A DNA stretch of 64,000 nucleotides from NCBI GenBank assembly GCA_000508305.1, contig CP006977.1, forward strand, positions 1,582,621 to 1,646,620. Reading direction: 5' to 3'. The notes under the pieces are model-generated. The model had not been told where the DNA came from and did not search any database. It worked only from the letters and a program-made list of their open reading frames with translations. The position numbers were made by a program, and so were the translations under genes. This DNA is from Sulfolobus acidocaldarius SUSAZ. Its GTDB lineage: Archaea > Thermoproteota > Thermoprotei_A > Sulfolobales > Sulfolobaceae. Numbering within the stretch: position 1 is the first letter of the stretch; every line of letters starts with the position of its first letter. Below, piece after piece: positions 20,949 to 29,676 of the stretch.

Positions 20949-21317
20949 TTAATGCCTATTTATTTTACTTTTTAGCTTTTTATCGAACGTTAACACACTT
21001 AGCCCTAATCTCCTCGCGGTGGAAACTATCAGGAAGTCATTAAAGTCGTCGTATTTTCTTGGGTCACTTCTTGTTGCAAAGTACAAGTCCTCAAGTGTGT
21101 TCTCAACTACTTCCACTTTAGGGTCACTTAGTATACTCTCCATGACGCTCTTGACTTCAATACCGTTCTTCACCAGGAAGTAAGCAATTTCCACTAGGCT
21201 AATAAATGGTAAGTAGGCTTTCTCTAACTTTTTCCAGTCCTCTAATGCTTGTTCATGAAAGATGTGGTCCTGGAAAATTACAGCTATGACGAAATTGGTG
21301 TCAACCACTACCTCCAA
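20949..21317 (-). CDS. vapC: VapC-type PIN-domain toxin
   Basis: 122 residues. The PIN acidic residues are visible: VDTNFVIAV (first Asp), SLVEIAYFLVK (Glu), DFNDFLIVSTA (Asp) and LTFDKKL (Asp). VapC toxins are Mg-dependent RNases, usually cleaving tRNA or rRNA, held inactive by the partner VapB. The gene overlaps the upstream AbrB-type antitoxin by 17 nt, exactly the overlap seen in the second pair at 35784-36390. Confidence 0.85.
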   Translation of the reverse strand: MEVVVDTNFVIAVIFQDHIFHEQALEDWKKLEKAYLPFISLVEIAYFLVKNGIEVKSVMESILSDPKVEVVENTLEDLYFATRSDPRKYDDFNDFLIVSTARRLGLSVLTFDKKLKSKINRH

Positions 21318-21543
21318 CTTCCTCTCCTGCTTCCACTATTACTTTATTAACCTCTTCATCAGTAAACTTCCTACCTAACTTTAGGTTTAAGGACGCTAAG
21401 TCACCCTTCTTTTTAACCAGTATTATCTTATCACCCTCGGTATACAGTATGAGCTTATCGCCGACCCTGATGCCAAGTTTTTCCCTAATAGTAGCTGGTA
21501 TTGTTATTTGGTAATTCCTAGTCACTTTTGTCTCTTCAACCAT
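21301..21543 (-). CDS. vapB: VapB antitoxin, AbrB/SpoVT swapped-hairpin type
   Basis: 80 residues. EETKVTRNYQITIPATIREK followed by LGIRVGDKLILYTEGDKIIL is a canonical AbrB DNA-binding domain. The C-terminal ~30 residues (KFTDEEVNKVIVEAGEEV) would wrap the VapC toxin. First gene of the two-gene operon; such antitoxins usually repress their own promoter. TATA-like TATATAAAATTT sits just upstream (about 21560-21575). Confidence 0.85.
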   Translation of the reverse strand: MVEETKVTRNYQITIPATIREKLGIRVGDKLILYTEGDKIILVKKKGDLASLNLKLGRKFTDEEVNKVIVEAGEEVGGSG

Positions 21544-21995
21544 GTTTAGTAACTAATTCTAGTAATATATAAAATTTTTCTCTTCAGCTAGCTCGTGGTT
21601 AATAAGACAGATTAGACAGCTTCCTCAAAGTATTTCATGACGTTGATCATGTTTTCATACACACTTTAAACTTACACCACAACTGAATCGTTTTCACTTC
21701 CCTTTTTCGTTCCTCATTTTACCGTATAAAATCGCCATATCTAATTTAATACTTGATTAAATAAGGAAAAGACTACAAGAGAAGATAGGGAGGAACAAGT
21801 TATGTCGACGTTTCTCTATGAACAGTGGACCCTGAAGTCGTTTCATGAGGGATATTAGAAATTTACCTTCAAGGAGACGTTCCCTTCTTTACGGAGATTG
21901 GATAAGACCATCACTTCACTTAAGCTGTGGGAAATTTTGTGCTCAAAGGTGAAACTGTGCCTCCAATTAGTTATCACACAGGCTGACAGAATGAG
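21544..21995. other. Intergenic region, nothing recognised
   Basis: About 450 bp between vapB and the short omega-RNA-like element. No gene frame or notable repeat found. Confidence 0.5.
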
Positions 21996-22030
21996 AAAAA
22001 AGCCTAGCCCTCAAGGCGGGGAGGAGGCCA
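21996..22030 (+). ncRNA. Short omega-RNA-like element (35 nt)
   Basis: AAAAAGCCTAGCCCTCAAGG then CGGGGAGGAGGCCAG: the G/C hairpin with a slightly altered end (GAGGAGGCCAG for GAGGAAGTCAG). It lies directly beyond the 3' end of the DUF35 gene (stop at 22034 on the other strand), so it may now act as part of that gene's 3' end. No tnpB nearby. Confidence 0.45.
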
Positions 22031-22033
22031 GTC

Positions 22034-22387
22034 TTATATCTTCTCAAAAAACGGTACCTTTGACTCCTTCCCCAGGAACTTCACCCTTACCATATCCCCT
22101 ATCTCTACTGGTACAATGAAGTTTGCATACATCCTAAACCCCTCCTCCAGTTCCACTATACCGTAATAGATTTCTTTGTTGTCTCTATCTCTAAACTTTG
22201 TCATGGAGAACACTGATCCAACTCCCCTACTCTCCCTCACCTCAAGCTCCCTACTCCTACATTTTGGGCAATAATCTCTGGGATAATAGAAGGAGTGACC
22301 ACACCTAGTGCACTTTAGGTATGGTAATTTCTCATTTCCAAACATTTCTTGATATTTCTTCTTTATCTCTTCAAACATTTCCCTCAC
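22034..22387 (-). CDS. DUF35 OB-fold/zinc-ribbon acyl-CoA partner protein
   Basis: 117 residues. A zinc ribbon (CTRCGHSFYYPRDYCPKCRS) is followed by an OB-fold (GSVFSMTKF...FIVPVEIGDMVRVKFLG). Such DUF35 proteins bind CoA thioesters and pair with thiolase-like enzymes. The start overlaps the end of the thiolase-like gene by 17 nt, so the two are surely co-translated and likely form one complex, as in acetoacetyl-CoA thiolase/HMG-CoA synthase/DUF35 complexes and in the steroid aldolase Ltp2-ChsH2 pair. Last gene of the five-gene catabolic operon. Confidence 0.85.
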   Translation of the reverse strand: MREMFEEIKKKYQEMFGNEKLPYLKCTRCGHSFYYPRDYCPKCRSRELEVRESRGVGSVFSMTKFRDRDNKEIYYGIVELEEGFRMYANFIVPVEIGDMVRVKFLGKESKVPFFEKI

Positions 22388-23540
22388 CCAGAACCATGGT
22401 TACAGAGTGACCCCTATTCCACCCTCCTATGCCATTAATTAGTACCCTGTTGGCATCTTTCACTTGGTGGTTAGTAGCCATGTCATTCAGCTGAAGTATA
22501 GCCTCCTCTAAAATCACTCCACCGCTCATGAAAGCAGGCTGACCTACATTTAGAGACCCTCCACCGGTGTTTATAGGGACCTCACCCTGATAGGTGATGT
22601 CAGTCCTCTCCACAAACTCCCCTCCCTTCCCCTTCTCAGTTAAGCCTATGTCCTCCATCTGGAGCATCACAGTGATTGTAAATGAGTCATAGAGCTGGAA
22701 AGCGTCAATCCTCTCCAGGTTAACCCCATTACTGCTCTCCACTGCAGGGGTGTAAACTATATCAGGTAGTTCTGGGGGCATCTCAGACCAGTGGGACTCA
22801 CCATAAAACTCGACCTTCAAAGGTCTCAGATCAGACTTCCTCTGGTGCTTACTCACAACAAACACGTGGAAACCGTCAACGGGGTAGACTATTTCAAGGA
22901 GCCTCAGAGGGTCACTTACCACTCTGGACTCCAGGACATCCTTGACAGTTAATGGCGTCTTGTACATCGCCCTCTCATTACCTAGGGCATTTTTCCTCTG
23001 CATTACGGCAATTAGAGCTCTCTGTTCATCACTGGTTCCGAACAACTTTGAATGCCTTTTGGCTACTAGAGCGTAGTCACTTACAGGGTTAAGGTCTTGG
23101 TAAACTCTGAACAGGTCATCATAAGGGGTGAGTTGCACATTCCCCAGGAACCTGTCTACAGCATCGACTGTAACCTTGTTCTCCCTCAGGAAGGAAGCCT
23201 TTCCCCCAACTACACATAAGGCTGTGTTTATCTCTCCAACCTCAATTAACTTCTCTGCCCTGTAAACCATGGTCAGTGCTGAGGGTCCCCCATACTCCAC
23301 AAGCTCTATTACCTTTGGCTTTATCCCCAAGAAAGAGGGTATCTGAAATGAGGAGAAGTGTAACGACGCCTTTCCGTCAAAAACTCCCGGTAAGACAGTG
23401 TAAAATATACCGTCTATGTCTTTCAGGTCAATAGTAGCCATGTCTAGGGCTTTGCTCACAGTCTCGGCTAAAAGCTGAAACGTGGATCCTTCATACTTTT
23501 TGTGTATTGAACTTGAGAACCCGACTATCATTTCACTCAA
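22371..23540 (-). CDS. Thiolase-superfamily protein lacking the catalytic Cys and His
   Basis: 389 residues with the SCP-x/thiolase-like fold (IELVEYGGPSALTMVYRAEK, NTGGGSLNVGQPAFMSGGVI, VLINGIGGWNRGH). At the nucleophile position true thiolases have Cys; here the stretch is VEYGGPSAL with no Cys. The GHP His motif reads GQP, and the late CxG Cys is also absent (INGIGG). So thiolytic cleavage by the usual mechanism is unlikely. Cys-less, DUF35-paired homologues are known as retro-aldolases (Ltp2 type), so cleavage of a beta-hydroxyacyl-CoA is a reasonable inference. Overlaps its neighbours by 8 and 17 nt in the operon. Confidence 0.75.
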   Translation of the reverse strand: MSEMIVGFSSSIHKKYEGSTFQLLAETVSKALDMATIDLKDIDGIFYTVLPGVFDGKASLHFSSFQIPSFLGIKPKVIELVEYGGPSALTMVYRAEKLIEVGEINTALCVVGGKASFLRENKVTVDAVDRFLGNVQLTPYDDLFRVYQDLNPVSDYALVAKRHSKLFGTSDEQRALIAVMQRKNALGNERAMYKTPLTVKDVLESRVVSDPLRLLEIVYPVDGFHVFVVSKHQRKSDLRPLKVEFYGESHWSEMPPELPDIVYTPAVESSNGVNLERIDAFQLYDSFTITVMLQMEDIGLTEKGKGGEFVERTDITYQGEVPINTGGGSLNVGQPAFMSGGVILEEAILQLNDMATNHQVKDANRVLINGIGGWNRGHSVTMVLGEGNV

Positions 23541-24651
23541 CCCTATACTTCTCTATTACCTTCTCATTTAAGTTTACACCCAGACCAGGCTTATCTGGGG
23601 GTATGAACTCACCGTTCTCAAATCTTATAGCCTCTCCTGCTAAGCTCTCCCTCAGGGGGTTATACCTCAGGTGGTACTCGATCATTGGTGAATCTATTAC
23701 AAGCGCTGCATGTAAGCTAGCGACGAAGCTTATCCCCCCTGCAGAGTAATGGGGAACTACAGGTAGCCCAAACGCCCTAGCCAAGTTACCTATCCTAACC
23801 ATTTCGGTTATCCCTCCGTTCCACGACGCGTCGACCTGGACTATGTCAACTGAACGCTTAGTGATGAGATCTCTGTACTCGAAGAGGGTCGAAGCTGTTT
23901 CATATCCCGCTATTGGTATGTCTAACGCCCTAGTCAGCTCTCCGCTCAGGTCTGGAAAGTCAGTGGATATTGGCTCCTCGAAGAACATCACTCCTAGCTT
24001 CTCCAGTTCCCTTCCCACCTTTAGGGCTGTGTTGAAGTCATACACGTTATTAGCGTCTACAGCAATGTTCAGTGAGTTTCCAAAGTTCTCCCTTATGGAG
24101 GAAAGCCTCTTCAGGTCATCTTGGACACTTAACCCACCTATCTTGATCTTCACTGCACTAAACCCCTTTTCGACATACCCCTTAACCTCCTCCAATAACT
24201 TCTCCACATCCTTATCTTGCCTATAATATCCCCCAGTTATATATCCCCTTATTCTCCTCTTCTCTCCCCCAAGTAGCTTGTAAACCGGAGATCCCAGTTC
24301 CTTGCCTAACAAATCCCATAGAGCGATATCGACACCGCTGAGTGAGGATATAGTGACCCCTCTTCTCCCTAGCCTAAAGGTGGTCTTGTACATCTTGTTC
24401 CAAAGTGCCGTGATGTTTGAGGACTCCTCTCCAAGGAGTAATGGTCTGAAAATCTTTTCAACTGTAGTGGAGACAACATCTAATATCCCGTAAGCTATAG
24501 CCTCTCCATAACCTACTTCTCCGTTACTGGTTATAACGTTCACGACTGCAACGTCCATATAGTGCTCAGCTCCCCCCTTAACAGCTAATGCGTCCCTCTC
24601 ATAGAACTCCTTTGAGGAGAGCTTGGTCACTTTAACTTCACTTATTTTCAT
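23533..24651 (-). CDS. Enolase-superfamily enzyme, mandelate racemase subgroup
   Basis: 372 residues, the usual family length. Active-site pieces: KIKIGG (the K-x-K base), AVDANNVYD (metal Asp), FFEEPIS (metal Glu), AGYETAS (metal Glu), DIVQVDASWNGG (Asp) and VVPHYSAGG (His of the His-Asp dyad). The His-Asp dyad puts it with mandelate racemase/acid-sugar dehydratases rather than muconate cycloisomerase or o-succinylbenzoate synthase. It would abstract the alpha-proton of a hydroxy- or sugar-acid carboxylate, leading to racemisation or dehydration. In this operon it may act on the free acid before CoA activation. Substrate unknown. Confidence 0.8.
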   Translation of the reverse strand: MKISEVKVTKLSSKEFYERDALAVKGGAEHYMDVAVVNVITSNGEVGYGEAIAYGILDVVSTTVEKIFRPLLLGEESSNITALWNKMYKTTFRLGRRGVTISSLSGVDIALWDLLGKELGSPVYKLLGGEKRRIRGYITGGYYRQDKDVEKLLEEVKGYVEKGFSAVKIKIGGLSVQDDLKRLSSIRENFGNSLNIAVDANNVYDFNTALKVGRELEKLGVMFFEEPISTDFPDLSGELTRALDIPIAGYETASTLFEYRDLITKRSVDIVQVDASWNGGITEMVRIGNLARAFGLPVVPHYSAGGISFVASLHAALVIDSPMIEYHLRYNPLRESLAGEAIRFENGEFIPPDKPGLGVNLNEKVIEKYRVE

Positions 24652-26173
24652 TCCTGAACGCCCTCCTCATAATTTTGCCTGAAGGGGTTTTAGGTATTTC
24701 CTTTACAAAGTTAACCATTTTAGGTACTTTATATGGAGCTAAGTGTTGTCTGCAGAAGTCAATAATATCCTTCTTCAGTTCGTCATTCTCAACGAACTGT
24801 TCCCTGAGCTTTATGAAGGCTCCAACAGTCTCTCCCCTATAATCGTCAACTATTGAGACCACTGCCACCTCTTCCACTGCAGGGTGCATATACAAAACCT
24901 CTTCCACTTCCCTGGGCATGACCTTAAAGCCTGATGCGTTAATCACGTCTTTCTTCCTGTCAATAACATATATCCATCCATTCTCTATTTTCCCAATATC
25001 ACCTGTTGGCAACCAACCGTCTTTAAATTTCTCCATCCTCCAGTATCCTGAGACAACCTGAGGTCCCCTTACCAGGAGTTCCCCATCATGGCTGACCATT
25101 ACCTCAGTGTTATAGACCGGGATACCAGAACTGACTACGTTGTACTCACTATCAAGTGGTAAGTCCCCTTCATAAGGATATGGCCAAAGGGTTGCAGGTG
25201 ATGTGGTCTCTGTTAAACCCCAAGCCATGTATATCCACGAACCCAACTTTTCTCTCCACTTCACCTCTAATGAACGGGACATTGCCATACCCCCTGATGA
25301 CCACAACCTCATTGAGGATAGATCTTCCACACCCCTGTATGCATTGACCATGGATGTATAAGCGGTAGCAACTGCCATGGTGACTGTAGTCTTCTCCTCC
25401 TCAATAACTCTAAGGGTCAGGTCTGGGTTAAACCTGAAGAAAGTGGTTATCTCAGAACCAGAGAGGATAGAGGAGGTTATTCCGAAGATCTGACCTGTTA
25501 TGTGAAAGAAGGGGGCAATAGCTAGGTTCTTGTCCCTCTCACTAAACTTGAACCAGTGTTTGTATATAGTAGAGGAGGCAAAGATGTTTGAATGGGTTAT
25601 TGGTACACCTTTAGGTTTACCTGTAGTCCCAGAGGTGTAAACTAATAGTGCTATATCATCTGGTCTTACATCAGGTTCGTGTCCATTGCTTTGTCTATCA
25701 CCTGATTTAAACTCAAGATCCTCATTGCAGTCCTTCAACTTCCACGCCTCACGGTACTCACTTGAGATTGGACTAAAGGTCTCAGGATTTGTCCTGATCA
25801 CAGGAATCTTATCTGTGCCAATAGACTCACATGAGGCTATCATTAGCTTAGCCCCAGAGTCCTGAATAAGGTAATCCAACTCCCTCTCTGTGTAAGAGGG
25901 ATTTACTGGTAAGACTATCCCTCCCCTTTTCCATATGGCAAACTCAGCTATTATAAACTGTGGGATATTCTGCATGGACAGGAGTACAACGTCCCCCTTT
26001 TTCAGGTCTAGACTAGAAGACACCGAATTGACCATTGAGTTGAGCTGCCTGTAACTTATCTTCCTTCCAAAATAACTTACCGATACATTGTCTGAGGAAC
26101 TTCTCTCCTCTAATGCCTTAACTATTGAAAAAGGGTTATCTAACTCTTCTAACCTTTCCCCTCTAGCTATCAC
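24638..26173 (-). CDS. Acyl-CoA synthetase (AMP-forming)
   Basis: 511 residues of the ANL superfamily. LLVYTSGTTGKPKGVPITH is the P-loop-like AMP-binding motif, YMAWGLTETTSP the A5 motif, LPTGDIGKIENGWIYVIDRK the A7/A8 hinge with its catalytic Asp, and PKTPSGKIMRR carries the conserved Lys near the C-terminus. It makes acyl-CoA from a carboxylic acid, ATP and CoA through an acyl-adenylate. Overlaps the SDR gene by 4 nt and the racemase-like gene by 14 nt. Acid type not predictable; medium-length or aromatic acids are both possible. Confidence 0.85.
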   Translation of the reverse strand: MIARGERLEELDNPFSIVKALEERSSSDNVSVSYFGRKISYRQLNSMVNSVSSSLDLKKGDVVLLSMQNIPQFIIAEFAIWKRGGIVLPVNPSYTERELDYLIQDSGAKLMIASCESIGTDKIPVIRTNPETFSPISSEYREAWKLKDCNEDLEFKSGDRQSNGHEPDVRPDDIALLVYTSGTTGKPKGVPITHSNIFASSTIYKHWFKFSERDKNLAIAPFFHITGQIFGITSSILSGSEITTFFRFNPDLTLRVIEEEKTTVTMAVATAYTSMVNAYRGVEDLSSMRLWSSGGMAMSRSLEVKWREKLGSWIYMAWGLTETTSPATLWPYPYEGDLPLDSEYNVVSSGIPVYNTEVMVSHDGELLVRGPQVVSGYWRMEKFKDGWLPTGDIGKIENGWIYVIDRKKDVINASGFKVMPREVEEVLYMHPAVEEVAVVSIVDDYRGETVGAFIKLREQFVENDELKKDIIDFCRQHLAPYKVPKMVNFVKEIPKTPSGKIMRRAFRNENK

Positions 26174-26904
26174 TGTGAGAAGCCTCCGGTCACTTCAATC
26201 TCAGCCCCGCTTATGTATGACGCCTCATCAGAGACTAGGAAGGCTATGATATTGGATATTTCCTCTGGTCTGCCCATCCTACCTGCAGGGATCCTCTCCA
26301 GGAACATCTTCTTTATCTTGTCAGGTAATGGGGCAGTCATGGGTGTGTCAATAAACCCTGGGACGATGGCGTTGACTGTTATGTTGTACTTACCTAACTC
26401 CTTTGCCAATGTCTTTGTGAACCCTATTAACCCAGCCTTTGCAGCTGAGTAGTTTGCCTGTCCTACATTACCTTTCCAACTGATTGAGGACATGTTGATT
26501 ATTCTCCCCCACTGGTACTTTATCATCCCTTCAACTACCTGTTTAGTCATGTTGAATGCTCCGTACAAGTGGACTTTGATCACTTGGTCCCACTGTTCTC
26601 TGGTCATTTTAACAAAAAGGGCATCCCTAAGTACTCCGGCGTTGTTTATGAGTATGTCTACGTGGTCTATACCTAGATAACTGAGAGCTTGGTTGTAGAA
26701 TGCGTTACAACTTTCCCAGTCTGTTACGTCTAGGTGTAAGCCTATAACTTTCTCGTTTTTCGTAGCTTCCCTGACGCTTTTTGCTTTCTCCTCTATATTT
26801 TGGGCAATATCCCCCATTATTACACCATAACCCAACGAGGCTAACTTTATTGAGGTTGTATACCCTATGCCGCTCCCTCCTCCTGTAACGATTGCGTATC
26901 TCAT
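26170..26904 (-). CDS. Short-chain dehydrogenase/reductase (FabG-like)
   Basis: 244 residues. TGGGSGIGYTTSIK is the NAD(P)-binding glycine motif, NNAGVLRD the structural NNAG, and SISWKGNVGQANYSAAKAG carries the catalytic Ser...Tyr-x-x-x-Lys. It ends IEVTGGFSQ as FabG proteins do. In the operon it most likely oxidises a 3-hydroxyacyl-CoA, or reduces a 3-oxoacyl-CoA. First gene of the five-gene operon; TATA-like TTTAAATA lies about 25-30 bp upstream and an 18-bp palindrome just beyond it (26943-26960). Confidence 0.85.
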   Translation of the reverse strand: MRYAIVTGGGSGIGYTTSIKLASLGYGVIMGDIAQNIEEKAKSVREATKNEKVIGLHLDVTDWESCNAFYNQALSYLGIDHVDILINNAGVLRDALFVKMTREQWDQVIKVHLYGAFNMTKQVVEGMIKYQWGRIINMSSISWKGNVGQANYSAAKAGLIGFTKTLAKELGKYNITVNAIVPGFIDTPMTAPLPDKIKKMFLERIPAGRMGRPEEISNIIAFLVSDEASYISGAEIEVTGGFSQ

Positions 26905-26942
26905 AGAGAATTATTACGCAAATGGATATTTAAATTTCATTA

Positions 26943-26960
26943 TAGTTTAAATATAAACTA
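26943..26960. promoter_or_regulatory. 18-bp palindrome in divergent catabolic promoter
   Basis: TAGTTTAAATATAAACTA has 7-bp arms (TAGTTTA/TAAACTA) around AATA. It lies directly upstream of the TATA-like element of the SDR operon and within the divergent region shared with the MFS gene (start 27052). This is a position for an activator; the HTH regulator at 28476-29162 is the obvious candidate. Confidence 0.5.
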
Positions 26961-27051
26961 ATTATGGAGGAAGAAGTATTGTAGTCAAAAAAATTAATAT
27001 TTACATGTAAACATTTATTAATTTAACATAAGTTTATCATAAGTAAATAGC

Positions 27052-28464
27052 ATGAGTGACAAACACTCTCAACAGAAAATAGAAGATGGAATTAAAGAGA
27101 TCTACAATTTCGTTTTATCAAAGAAGAACATTTCCTCAAGGTATATTGCAGTTTTGGCATTAGCCTCCCTGTGGCTCGACGCTTTTGATTTCGCCTCCTT
27201 AACCTTTGCTGTGAAATCATTACAAAACACATTTATTGGTACTCCAACACTCCTGTTATCATTCTCATTGGGAGTAATACAACTTGGTGCACTAATAGGT
27301 GCTATCTTTGGAGGATGGCTGAATGATAAGATAGGGAGAAAGAACATGTTTACACTGAACATGATTCTCTTCGTCGGAATGGCTATACTAGCCGGGTTAT
27401 CGACTAACATATATGAGTTCATAGTCTTTAGGGCCCTACTGGGCTTCGCTTTAGGTGCAGATACAGCAACAGGTTTCGCATATATATTTGAGTACATGGA
27501 GAGAAAGCAAAGGCTGTTCTGGAGCAACCTATGGCAGTTACAATGGTATTTGATGTACCTGTTCACCATATTCCTGGTTTTATTCCCATATTATTTTGTG
27601 GTAGGATCACTCACTGATCCAGGTCTCTGGAGGTTATTGATGATTATTGGTGGACTATTCGCTCTAGTCATACTCATTTTCAGAAGTAAAATACCTGAGT
27701 CTGTTCTGTGGTTAGCCTATCAGGGTAAGTTGGCTACTGCAAAAGCCATAATAAGAAAGACTTACGGTGTGGAATTAAATAATATACCAGATGTTGATAT
27801 GGTCCTGAGACCAGTAGCAGGAGGAGTTCGAAGCGTATTTAAGATATACAGGAAAGAGAAGTGGAGGGAACTGGTATACGCTTTTAACGGTAATTTTGAA
27901 CAGGGGTTCATATTTTACACTTTCGGTTTCTATATCCCATACATTCTTTTAGCCCTAAAATTTGCTGGTCCTTTATCAACACTTTACGTATCAGCATTTC
28001 TCTATGCTGGAGGGGTAATAGGAGGAGTACTTACAGCCTGGTTGACACCTAGGATAGGGACAAAGTCCCAGTATATAATAGGTGCAATAGGAGAAGGTGT
28101 ATCAGTCGGCTTAATCGCACTAACTTACATCTACAACTTGCCGTTAATTTTCTTCGCAGTGTTCTCTTTCATGTTTTACTTCTTCCATGTAATAGGTCCA
28201 GCAAGCCAGGGAATGACATCAATAAGTGCGTTTTTTGGAGCCTCAGAACGTGGTACGGCAGCAGGGTGGGGCTATTCCTTCGTTAAGCTAGCTGCCACAA
28301 TTGGAGTTGTCATAGGTTTAGTAGGTGTTACACTGAATCCAGTTCTTACCACAATTGCCTTAGCAATTTACGGTGTATTGACCGGAATTATTGGCTTACT
28401 CATAGGCTATGACACTAGAACTTATAAGGTCGTAGACGTGGAGGAAGTGGAAAAAGCAACCTAA
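27052..28464 (+). CDS. MFS transporter (sugar/organic-acid:H+ symporter type)
   Basis: 470 residues, twelve helices. The loop-2 motif GGWLNDKIGRKNMF and the helix-4 region FRALLGFALGADTATG match the metabolite:H+ symporter and aromatic-acid/sugar branches of MFS. Divergent from the five-gene CoA operon with a 147-bp promoter region, it probably imports that operon's substrate. A cytoplasmic N-terminal extension of about 35 residues is charged. It starts at ATG 27052; TATA-like AT-rich sequence lies 25-40 bp upstream. Confidence 0.8.
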   Translation: MSDKHSQQKIEDGIKEIYNFVLSKKNISSRYIAVLALASLWLDAFDFASLTFAVKSLQNTFIGTPTLLLSFSLGVIQLGALIGAIFGGWLNDKIGRKNMFTLNMILFVGMAILAGLSTNIYEFIVFRALLGFALGADTATGFAYIFEYMERKQRLFWSNLWQLQWYLMYLFTIFLVLFPYYFVVGSLTDPGLWRLLMIIGGLFALVILIFRSKIPESVLWLAYQGKLATAKAIIRKTYGVELNNIPDVDMVLRPVAGGVRSVFKIYRKEKWRELVYAFNGNFEQGFIFYTFGFYIPYILLALKFAGPLSTLYVSAFLYAGGVIGGVLTAWLTPRIGTKSQYIIGAIGEGVSVGLIALTYIYNLPLIFFAVFSFMFYFFHVIGPASQGMTSISAFFGASERGTAAGWGYSFVKLAATIGVVIGLVGVTLNPVLTTIALAIYGVLTGIIGLLIGYDTRTYKVVDVEEVEKAT

Positions 28465-28475
28465 TTTTTTGAACC

Positions 28476-29162
28476 TCATAAAATATCTACAATTTTTTTA
28501 ACTATACTCCTTATTATCAGAGATGCCCTCATCTTACTGACCCCTAGTTCCTCAGCTACATCGTCTAATTCTGCACCACGAGGTATGTCGAAGTACCCCA
28601 TCTCCTTTGCCTTCGTTAGGGCAATTTTCTGTCTCTCAGTGAAAATGACATCACCTATTCCCCTATTGACTATTCTCAAGATATCCCTATAACTCAGGGG
28701 TTTAGTCTCAAAATTATTTACTGTCACATCTAGACCTCGGAGGTATGAGAGGATTTCCTCATTGTCTCTGTTCGAGATTACTAGTTCGTATTCCTCGATA
28801 CCATTGTTTATCCTAGAGAAGGAGAGTATCAAGTTCCGTTCCTCGTTCTCAAGTCTCTTAAACCTTGATACTATAGCGTGGTTCTCTTTCTGTATCATGT
28901 CCACAAAAATTATTTTATATTTTCTGTTTCTAGACAGGACATCGACACTGAAGTCTATAATTGTATGATCTTTCCTTAAAGTTTCATTGATCACTTTCTT
29001 TGGTTCAGGGTGCCTCGATATTATGATCCTTTTTGCCCTGAGAACTCCTAGGTTAGTCTGACTATCGATTAAAACATCAGAATAGTCAAACGAGGAGGTG
29101 AGCCTACTCCAGCAATCGTTGTGGGTCATGCTAATGAGGGCGTAATACCTGTTATTAATCAT
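28476..29162 (-). CDS. Bat-type transcription regulator (HTH_10)
   Basis: 228 residues. The C-terminal ~55 residues (LTERQKIALTKAKEMGYFDI-like, then GAELDDVAEELGVSKMRASL) form the HTH_10 domain of bacterio-opsin-activator-like regulators; here the exact text begins FTERQKIALTKAKEMGYFD. The N-terminal ~165 residues are a ligand-sensing region without a recognised fold. It converges on the MFS gene with only 11 bp between them. As a neighbour of the operon at 22-27 kb it is the best candidate for its regulator. An AT-rich promoter (ATTATAAAT) precedes the ATG. Confidence 0.8.
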   Translation of the reverse strand: MINNRYYALISMTHNDCWSRLTSSFDYSDVLIDSQTNLGVLRAKRIIISRHPEPKKVINETLRKDHTIIDFSVDVLSRNRKYKIIFVDMIQKENHAIVSRFKRLENEERNLILSFSRINNGIEEYELVISNRDNEEILSYLRGLDVTVNNFETKPLSYRDILRIVNRGIGDVIFTERQKIALTKAKEMGYFDIPRGAELDDVAEELGVSKMRASLIIRSIVKKIVDIL

Positions 29163-29291
29163 AATTATAAATAGCTTAGAGCGTTATATATTATTTCCCA
29201 TGACTTTACGATTAAGACTCTTTAGATATAGGCTTATGTAGGCTGAGGTATTAGGGTAAAGCTCTTCCTCGTGAAGGCTTATGAAAAGTGG

Positions 29292-29552
29292 TCAAGTACC
29301 TATGTACACCTTTCTCCCATTCTTCAGTGTTATCTCCAAACACTTGCCACCCTTTCTGAGGTTATAGTATGTGACTTTTCCATCTATTGTAGTTCCTACA
29401 AATATTACGCCCTTTGTCCTGAGCAAATTGCAAAGTTCATCAGGCGCTGTTGTCTCCTCTATCTTTGTTATATCGTTTCGCTTGATCATTATGTTGTAGG
29501 AGAGACCTGGAATCCTTATTGTTATTCCATTATCATTTATTTCGACACTCAT
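29292..29552 (-). CDS. Small PH-like beta protein, unknown function
   Basis: 86 residues from ATG 29552. A longer frame to 29606 exists, but the internal start follows GAGAGATAATT and begins a regular beta pattern (MSVEINDNGITIRIPGLSYN). Alternating hydrophobic strands, IMIKRNDITKIEE and GGKCLEITLKNGRKVYIG, look like a minimal bacterial-PH domain, which typically binds proteins or membranes. Lone gene between regulator and Rieske protein on the same strand. No residue suggests catalysis. Confidence 0.5.
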   Translation of the reverse strand: MSVEINDNGITIRIPGLSYNIMIKRNDITKIEETTAPDELCNLLRTKGVIFVGTTIDGKVTYYNLRKGGKCLEITLKNGRKVYIGT

Positions 29553-29676
29553 AATTATCTCTCTAATTTTATAATTATAAACCATATCTGAATGTGCAAG
29601 AGACATATTCTGTTAGAAATTATGAGATTTTAGTTAGAATTGAAAAAATACGAGTGGAACTTGTAATATTCTCGCT

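Noticed and set aside
23533-24651. Muconate cycloisomerase of a beta-ketoadipate pathway
   Set aside because: The His-Asp dyad (VPHYSAGG) indicates the mandelate-racemase subgroup, and no lactone-handling genes accompany it.
29271-29591. Plus-strand 106-codon frame
   Set aside because: Antisense to the small PH-like gene; composition rich in Cys, Tyr and Ser as in chance frames.
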